Part shown: one piece after another, positions 41,541 through 44,820 of the stretch | Numbering within the stretch: the first letter of the stretch is position 1 | Layout: each line of letters opens with the position of its first letter | Assembly: GCA_012837885.1 (NCBI GenBank) | Contig: DUQI01000059.1 | Location: 1 to 44,820, forward strand | From: Fastidiosipila sp. | GTDB taxonomy: Bacteria > Bacillota > Clostridia > Saccharofermentanales > DTU023 | Direction: 5' to 3' | DNA: 44,820 bases | Notes under the pieces: model-generated | What the model saw: only the letters and a program-made list of their open reading frames with translations | What the model was told of the DNA's origin: nothing | Databases searched by the model: none | Program-made: the position numbers and the translations under genes

Positions 41541-43061
41541 ATGGATCAGATAGACCTCGGAACGGGGCTCGACGAGCAACGACAGAATCGACTCCACAAA
41601 CTGAAGGCGCTGAAAGCCAATCCATACGAAGAGACGAAAGCCTCGGTCAGCGGCAAAGCGGCCGATATTCTGGCACGCTTCGATGAACTTGAAGGGCAGA
41701 AAGTCGACATTGCCGGCCGCCTGATGAGCAAACGCGGCATGGGGAAGGTGAGCTTCTCCGACCTGCAGGACGATAGCGGCAGAATCCAGCTCTTCACAAA
41801 AGTCGATGTGCTCGGCGAGGATCTTTACGCCGATTGGCTGCAGCTCGACATCGGGGACGTCGTTCAGGTGTCGGGAGAGATCTTCCGCACGAACCGCGGC
41901 GAGATCTCTGTACGCACGGAAAACTATACGCTTCTTGCGAAAGCGTTGCGGCCGTTGCCGGAAAAATTCCACGGCCTGACGGACGTCGATACACGCTACA
42001 GAAAACGCTACCTCGACCTGATCGTCAATCCGGATGTCAAAGAAACGTTCCGCAAGCGATCGAGGATCATCAGAGCGCTTCGCGAAGCGATGGAAGAACG
42101 CGGTTTTCTTGAAGTGGAAACACCGATTCTCTCGACGATCGCAAGTGGTGCGACGGCCAGACCGTTCATCACGCACCATAACGCACTCGATCTCGATCTG
42201 ACTTTAAGAATCGCACCGGAACTCTACTTGAAACGGCTCGTCGTCGGTGGCTTTACGCGCGTCTATGAGATCGGCAGAAACTTCAGAAACGAAGGCATGT
42301 CGGTCAAGCACAATCCGGAATTTACAATGATCGAAGGCTATCAGGCGTACACCGATTACCACGGCATGATGGAATTGATGGAGTACCTGATCGTCGCCGC
42401 CTGTGATGCAGTCAGCGACACGAGGGTGATCGAATACCAGGGGGAAGAAGTTAACCTGAATCCGCCGTTTGCCAGAGTATCGATGGTCGACATGGTGAAA
42501 GAGGTCACCGGTATCGACTTTACGGAAGAGCGCGAGCTCTCAGAATTCAGAGAAGCGGTGCGTGCGCTCGGCTTGGAAGAAAAGATCGACAACATGACGA
42601 AGGGCGAACTACTCTTTGCCTGTTTCGATGAAAAATGCGAGCCGCTCCTGATCCAGCCGACGTTTGTCTATGGCTACCCGATCGAGAATTCACCGCTCGC
42701 CAAACAGTACAAAGACAATCCGGCCTATACGGAAAGACTGGAACTGTTTATCACCGGTAGAGAATTTGGCAACGCCTACAGCGAACTGAATGATCCGTTT
42801 GAGCAAAACAGACGCTTTCAGGATCAACTGAGGCGGAGACAAGAAGGTGACCTGGAAGCGAATATGCCGGATAACGACTATGTCGAAGCACTCGAATATG
42901 GGTTGCCGCCGACCGGTGGGTTCGGCATCGGTGTCGACCGCTTAGTCATGCTTTTGACGGACAACAGCTCGATCCGGGACGTGCTCTTGTTCCCGACGAT
43001 GCGTCCGCTTCTAAAGAAAAACGACAGCGATGCACCGGAGGAGACACCGACAGACGTCTAA
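41541..43061 (+). CDS. lysS: Lysyl-tRNA synthetase, class II
   Basis: A 506-residue enzyme that charges tRNA-Lys. The N-terminal OB-fold anticodon domain spans about 50-150 ([23 protein letters not shown]). Class II motif 1 is [23 protein letters not shown], motif 2 is [11 protein letters not shown] with [11 protein letters not shown], and motif 3 is [18 protein letters not shown]. Length and motif order are normal. It lies 7 bases behind greA and likely shares its promoter. A terminator follows. Confidence 0.96.
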   Translation: MDQIDLGTGLDEQRQNRLHKLKALKANPYEETKASVSGKAADILARFDELEGQKVDIAGRLMSKRGMGKVSFSDLQDDSGRIQLFTKVDVLGEDLYADWLQLDIGDVVQVSGEIFRTNRGEISVRTENYTLLAKALRPLPEKFHGLTDVDTRYRKRYLDLIVNPDVKETFRKRSRIIRALREAMEERGFLEVETPILSTIASGATARPFITHHNALDLDLTLRIAPELYLKRLVVGGFTRVYEIGRNFRNEGMSVKHNPEFTMIEGYQAYTDYHGMMELMEYLIVAACDAVSDTRVIEYQGEEVNLNPPFARVSMVDMVKEVTGIDFTEERELSEFREAVRALGLEEKIDNMTKGELLFACFDEKCEPLLIQPTFVYGYPIENSPLAKQYKDNPAYTERLELFITGREFGNAYSELNDPFEQNRRFQDQLRRRQEGDLEANMPDNDYVEALEYGLPPTGGFGIGVDRLVMLLTDNSSIRDVLLFPTMRPLLKKNDSDAPEETPTDV

Positions 43062-43088
43062 CCGGCACTTCCTATAAAGACTTGTTTG

Positions 43089-43124
43089 CGAAACCACGAT
43101 AAATGTCGTGGTTTCGTTCTTTCT
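43089..43124 (+). terminator. Intrinsic terminator after lysS
   Basis: A perfect 11-base-pair stem CGAAACCACGA / TCGTGGTTTCG (43089-43099 with 43106-43116, loop TAAATG) followed by TTCTTTCT. Confidence 0.8.
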
Positions 43125-43207
43125 GGGCAAAGAAAAAACAACTGAATCACACACAATTGATGTGAGATTAGCCATAAGCAGAATCTAAATGAATAGAAAG
43201 CTCGAGT

Positions 43208-43230
43208 TACCCTATAAGGTAGGGTATACT
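43208..43230 (+). promoter_or_regulatory. Palindromic operator over the -10 of the toxin-antitoxin unit
   Basis: TACCCTA (43208-43214), TAAGG, TAGGGTA (43220-43226) form a perfect inverted repeat. Its right end overlaps TATACT (43225-43230), a likely -10. This is the usual position for autoregulation by the antitoxin encoded downstream. The -35 is weak. Confidence 0.55.
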
Positions 43231-43246
43231 AAGAGGTAAGAAACGC

Positions 43247-43402
43247 ATGAAAAGGTTTTTCTTGGAGGTACCTTCTTTTACAAGAAAGTGGGCATCACTT
43301 GGATTTACCGATGACGACCTGCATTGCTTTCAAGCTCACTTGCTTAAGATGCCGTCTTCCGGAAAGAACTTTGCGAACATTAGAGGAAGCGACCATGAGT
43401 AA
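43247..43402 (+). pseudogene. Truncated RelE/HigB-type toxin
   Basis: A 51-codon frame begins after AGAGGTAAGAAACGC. Its first 35 residues, with EVPSFTRKWASLGFTDDDL and AHLLKMPSSG, match the N-terminal half of the RelE/ParE-superfamily toxins of the HigB/NadS-linked type, which have about 105-115 residues and continue with a GlRKlR core and an RVIYY strand. Here the sequence ends after SGKNFANIRGSDHE at a TAA inside the antitoxin start, so the strands bearing the active site are gone. It overlaps the antitoxin by 8 bases. It is too short to cleave mRNA and is best read as an inactivated toxin, perhaps from an internal deletion. Confidence 0.6.
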
Positions 43403-43739
43403 GCATTTTAATGATCTAATAACCGGCTTGACGGAAGCGATTGCCATTGAGCGAGGAGAGCTCAAAGGTCGAAAAACGGTCTTCTGGATTGAACCGGTCA
43501 AACGCTACAGCCCTTCGCATGTGCGGCGTATTCGTATGCAGGCCGGCATGACGCAAAGCGTTTTCGCTGAATACATGGGCGTTCATAAAAAAACAGTCGA
43601 AGCGTGGGAAAAAGGAACAAATCGACCTACCGGTACCGCGTGCCGATTGCTGAACGTTTTAGAAAAAGGTGAAGCGAAGTCACTCCCATTTATTAAAAAG
43701 ATCGATATAGATCGAGCAGTAAGCAAACGCGGTAAATAG
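43395..43739 (+). CDS. HigA/NadS-family antitoxin, HTH domain
   Basis: A 114-residue DNA-binding protein. The helix-turn-helix is VRRIRMQAGMTQSVFAEYMGVHKKTVEAWEKGTNRPTGTACRLLNVLE, typical of XRE-family antitoxins paired with RelE-like toxins. The N-terminus (FNDLITGLTEAIAIERGEL) should form the toxin-neutralising part. It is complete, while the toxin in front is truncated. It probably binds the palindrome at 43208-43226. GAGGAAGCGACC precedes the ATG. Kept without toxin, it may now act as a simple repressor or as protection against related toxins. Confidence 0.82.
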   Translation: MSKHFNDLITGLTEAIAIERGELKGRKTVFWIEPVKRYSPSHVRRIRMQAGMTQSVFAEYMGVHKKTVEAWEKGTNRPTGTACRLLNVLEKGEAKSLPFIKKIDIDRAVSKRGK

Positions 43740-43874
43740 GAGTCTAACGCGTATGAAAGTTATAGGTTCTTCGCTTTGCTCGTGGCCTCTTCGTGCCTCA
43801 GGAAACCATTTCGCATGTACTTTTTCAGAGTATTAGCTTTCTTGTTGGGCATATTCGCCAATGTTAAGAGACAG

Positions 43875-43891
43875 TTTACATCGACTTAACA
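43875..43891 (+). promoter_or_regulatory. PhoP box 1 (TTTACA-N5-TTAACA)
   Basis: TTTACA at 43875 and TTAACA at 43886 are direct repeats 11 bases apart, matching the TTAACA-type PhoP box of Gram-positive phosphate regulons. A reversed copy, TGTTAA, lies just upstream at 43862-43867. Confidence 0.6.
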
Positions 43892-43959
43892 TAGAAAACC
43901 CGATATGGCTCGTATTACGTCGTTTTCCGGTTTGGCTCCGGTGTCTGGTAGGCTCTCAC

Positions 43960-43976
43960 TTAACATGGATTTTACG
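43960..43976 (+). promoter_or_regulatory. PhoP box 2 (TTAACA-N5-TTTACG) next to the -10
   Basis: TTAACA at 43960 and TTTACG at 43971 repeat with the same 11-base period and end 4 bases before GATAAT (43981-43986). That is where an activator-dependent phosphate-starvation promoter would place its core box. Confidence 0.6.
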
Positions 43977-44074
43977 TATCGATAATCTGGACAACATCCT
44001 TCAACCCTAAGCTGAATGCGGGCTGAGGCCCGAGATCATTATGAATCAATGACAAAAAAACTTTGGAGGAAACT

Positions 44075-44820
44075 ATGTCCAAATCGATCAAATCAAAAGT
44101 AAGTGTCCTGTTGGCGCTGTTCATCGCACTGGCTGCGGTCTTTACGATCATGCCGGTAGAGGTGGAAGCGATGACAGGCGACATTCACGTGTACACGAGA
44201 GATGCCTCGTCCGGTACGCGTGAAGCATTTGAAGAAAAAGCCGGTTACAAAGGCGAACTGACCGACCTCGCGGTTGAAGTGGCTTCGAACGGCGACATGG
44301 CTGTGAAAGTCGGCCAGGATCCGCAGGCGATCGGCTACGTCTCATTGACCACCGATTTCGAAGCGAACAATATCAAACCTGTCCAGTACGCCGGTGTCGA
44401 CGCGACCGAAGCGAACGTTTTGTCCGGTGACTACAAACTGGCTCGTCCGTTCTCCTACGTGACCCGCGCAGCCGGTGACTTTGAATCTCAGGAAAAAGAA
44501 GACCTGATCAAAGCGTTTGTTGCGTTCTTGCTGGAATCTGACGAAGGCCTCGGCGCTGTTGAAGCGGCCGGCGGAATCGTCGACTACTCGAACGCCAGAC
44601 CGTGGAGTGAGATCGCGGCCGAGCATCCGATCGTTGACCAGGATAACTCCGGTATCGAACTGATCACGACCGGTTCGACCTCGGTTGTGAAGACCCTCGA
44701 CTCCGCAAAAGAAGTGTTCAGCCCGCTTGCTGGCGGCGTGACCTTCAAATCTGAGCACCCCGGTTCCGGTGAAGGCTGGAAGCGCACGCTCGGTGATGAG
44801 AAAGATTCCGCGAACCGTGC
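44075..44820 (+). CDS. pstS: PstS-like phosphate-binding protein with permuted lobes (3' truncated by window)
   Basis: The first 248 codons of a phosphate ABC transporter substrate-binding protein. A signal peptide ends near VEVEA at about residue 32. Residues 36-145 are the part normally found in the second half of PstS: IHVYTRDASSGTREAFEE with the phosphate-binding SGTR, AIGYVSL, VLSGDYKLARPFSYVT and a closing helix FVAFLLESDEGLGAVEAAGGIVD. Residues 183 onward are the normal N-terminal half: IELITTGSTSVVKTLDSAKEVF and HPGSGEGWKRTLGDEKDSANR. The order is therefore reversed, or a partial copy precedes a full one. GGAGG precedes the ATG, and two PhoP boxes lie upstream, so phosphate starvation control is likely. 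The protein continues beyond the window. Confidence 0.75.
   Translation, partial: MSKSIKSKVSVLLALFIALAAVFTIMPVEVEAMTGDIHVYTRDASSGTREAFEEKAGYKGELTDLAVEVASNGDMAVKVGQDPQAIGYVSLTTDFEANNIKPVQYAGVDATEANVLSGDYKLARPFSYVTRAAGDFESQEKEDLIKAFVAFLLESDEGLGAVEAAGGIVDYSNARPWSEIAAEHPIVDQDNSGIELITTGSTSVVKTLDSAKEVFSPLAGGVTFKSEHPGSGEGWKRTLGDEKDSANR

Larger units (their letters stand above)
43740..44074 (+). other. Gene-free region before pstS
   Basis: This 335-base stretch has no supported gene. It holds two PhoP-box-type direct repeats, a -10-like GATAAT at 43981-43986, a short hairpin CGGGCtgagGCCCG (44019-44032) in the likely leader, and the ribosome site GGAGG at 44065-44069. The first 120 bases show nothing clear. 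Confidence 0.6.

Noticed and set aside
1-44820. CRISPR arrays, IS elements, prophage genes
   Set aside because: No regularly spaced repeats, transposase or integrase motifs, or phage structural genes were found on either strand.

Overview
The window reads as a chromosomal segment of a Gram-positive-type bacterium of the phylum Bacillota (Firmicutes). Supporting this are the ireB/ruvX/DUF1292 neighbourhood, a VanZ-family protein, BceAB-like ABC transporters beside an OmpR/PhoB-type two-component system, PhoP-box repeats before pstS, the greA-lysS pair, GGAGG-type ribosome sites and the standard code with TGA as stop. GC content is close to balanced. I cannot name the genus or class. No phage, IS element or CRISPR array is visible.

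Layout. 1-5.2 kb: end of an unknown gene, a PLP-dependent D-cysteine desulfhydrase-like gene, then ireB, a ferredoxin-fused aldo/keto reductase, ruvX, two DUF1292 genes, a CPBP protease and a phosphodiesterase, mostly overlapping and closed by a double-hairpin terminator. 5.2-5.6 kb: a gene-free stretch with a good promoter and several nested inverted repeats, a candidate structured RNA. 5.6-9 kb: a minus-strand trio (VanZ, a cytidylate-kinase-like protein fused to a PD-(D/E)XK-like domain, an HPRT-like protein), divergent from uppP; the intervening promoters suggest leaderless mRNAs. 9-12.3 kb: a run of four membrane proteins, DUF4190, an Lgt-like protein, a CobS homologue and a CbiB homologue, the last three without the usual catalytic residues. 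12.2-16.3 kb: SGNH hydrolase, DUF1836 regulator, GtrB-type glycosyltransferase and a two-component system. 16.3-22.2 kb: ABC permease, ATPase and a second permease with two frameshifts, behind three phased AGTCAC repeats.

22.5-33.6 kb: general-stress type SDR, tRNA-Ser(CGA), a cation/proton antiporter coupled to a PII-like protein, small metabolic genes, and a GtrA / flavoprotein / membrane glycosyltransferase-like cluster. 33.6-36.8 kb: a coupled two-gene minus-strand operon made of a MotA/ExbB/ZorA-like three-helix membrane protein with a long helical tail and a very acidic partner whose C-terminal domain may be EH_Signature-like. It is divergent from a coupled pyrG-guaB pair whose CTP synthase has lost its whole glutaminase triad. 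40-43 kb: secreted DUF4352 protein, greA and lysS. 43.2-44.8 kb: a truncated RelE/HigB-type toxin with an intact antitoxin, two PhoP boxes, and the start of a PstS-like protein whose lobes appear in permuted order.

The most striking theme is family members kept as full-length coupled genes while their active-site residues are replaced (CobS, CbiB, PyrG glutaminase, HPRT, Lgt, nitrilase). The best candidates for something undescribed are the CobS/CbiB-derived membrane pair, the ZorA-like operon, the glutaminase-dead CTP synthase and the structured RNA near 5.3 kb. Family assignments were made by eye, without database searches.
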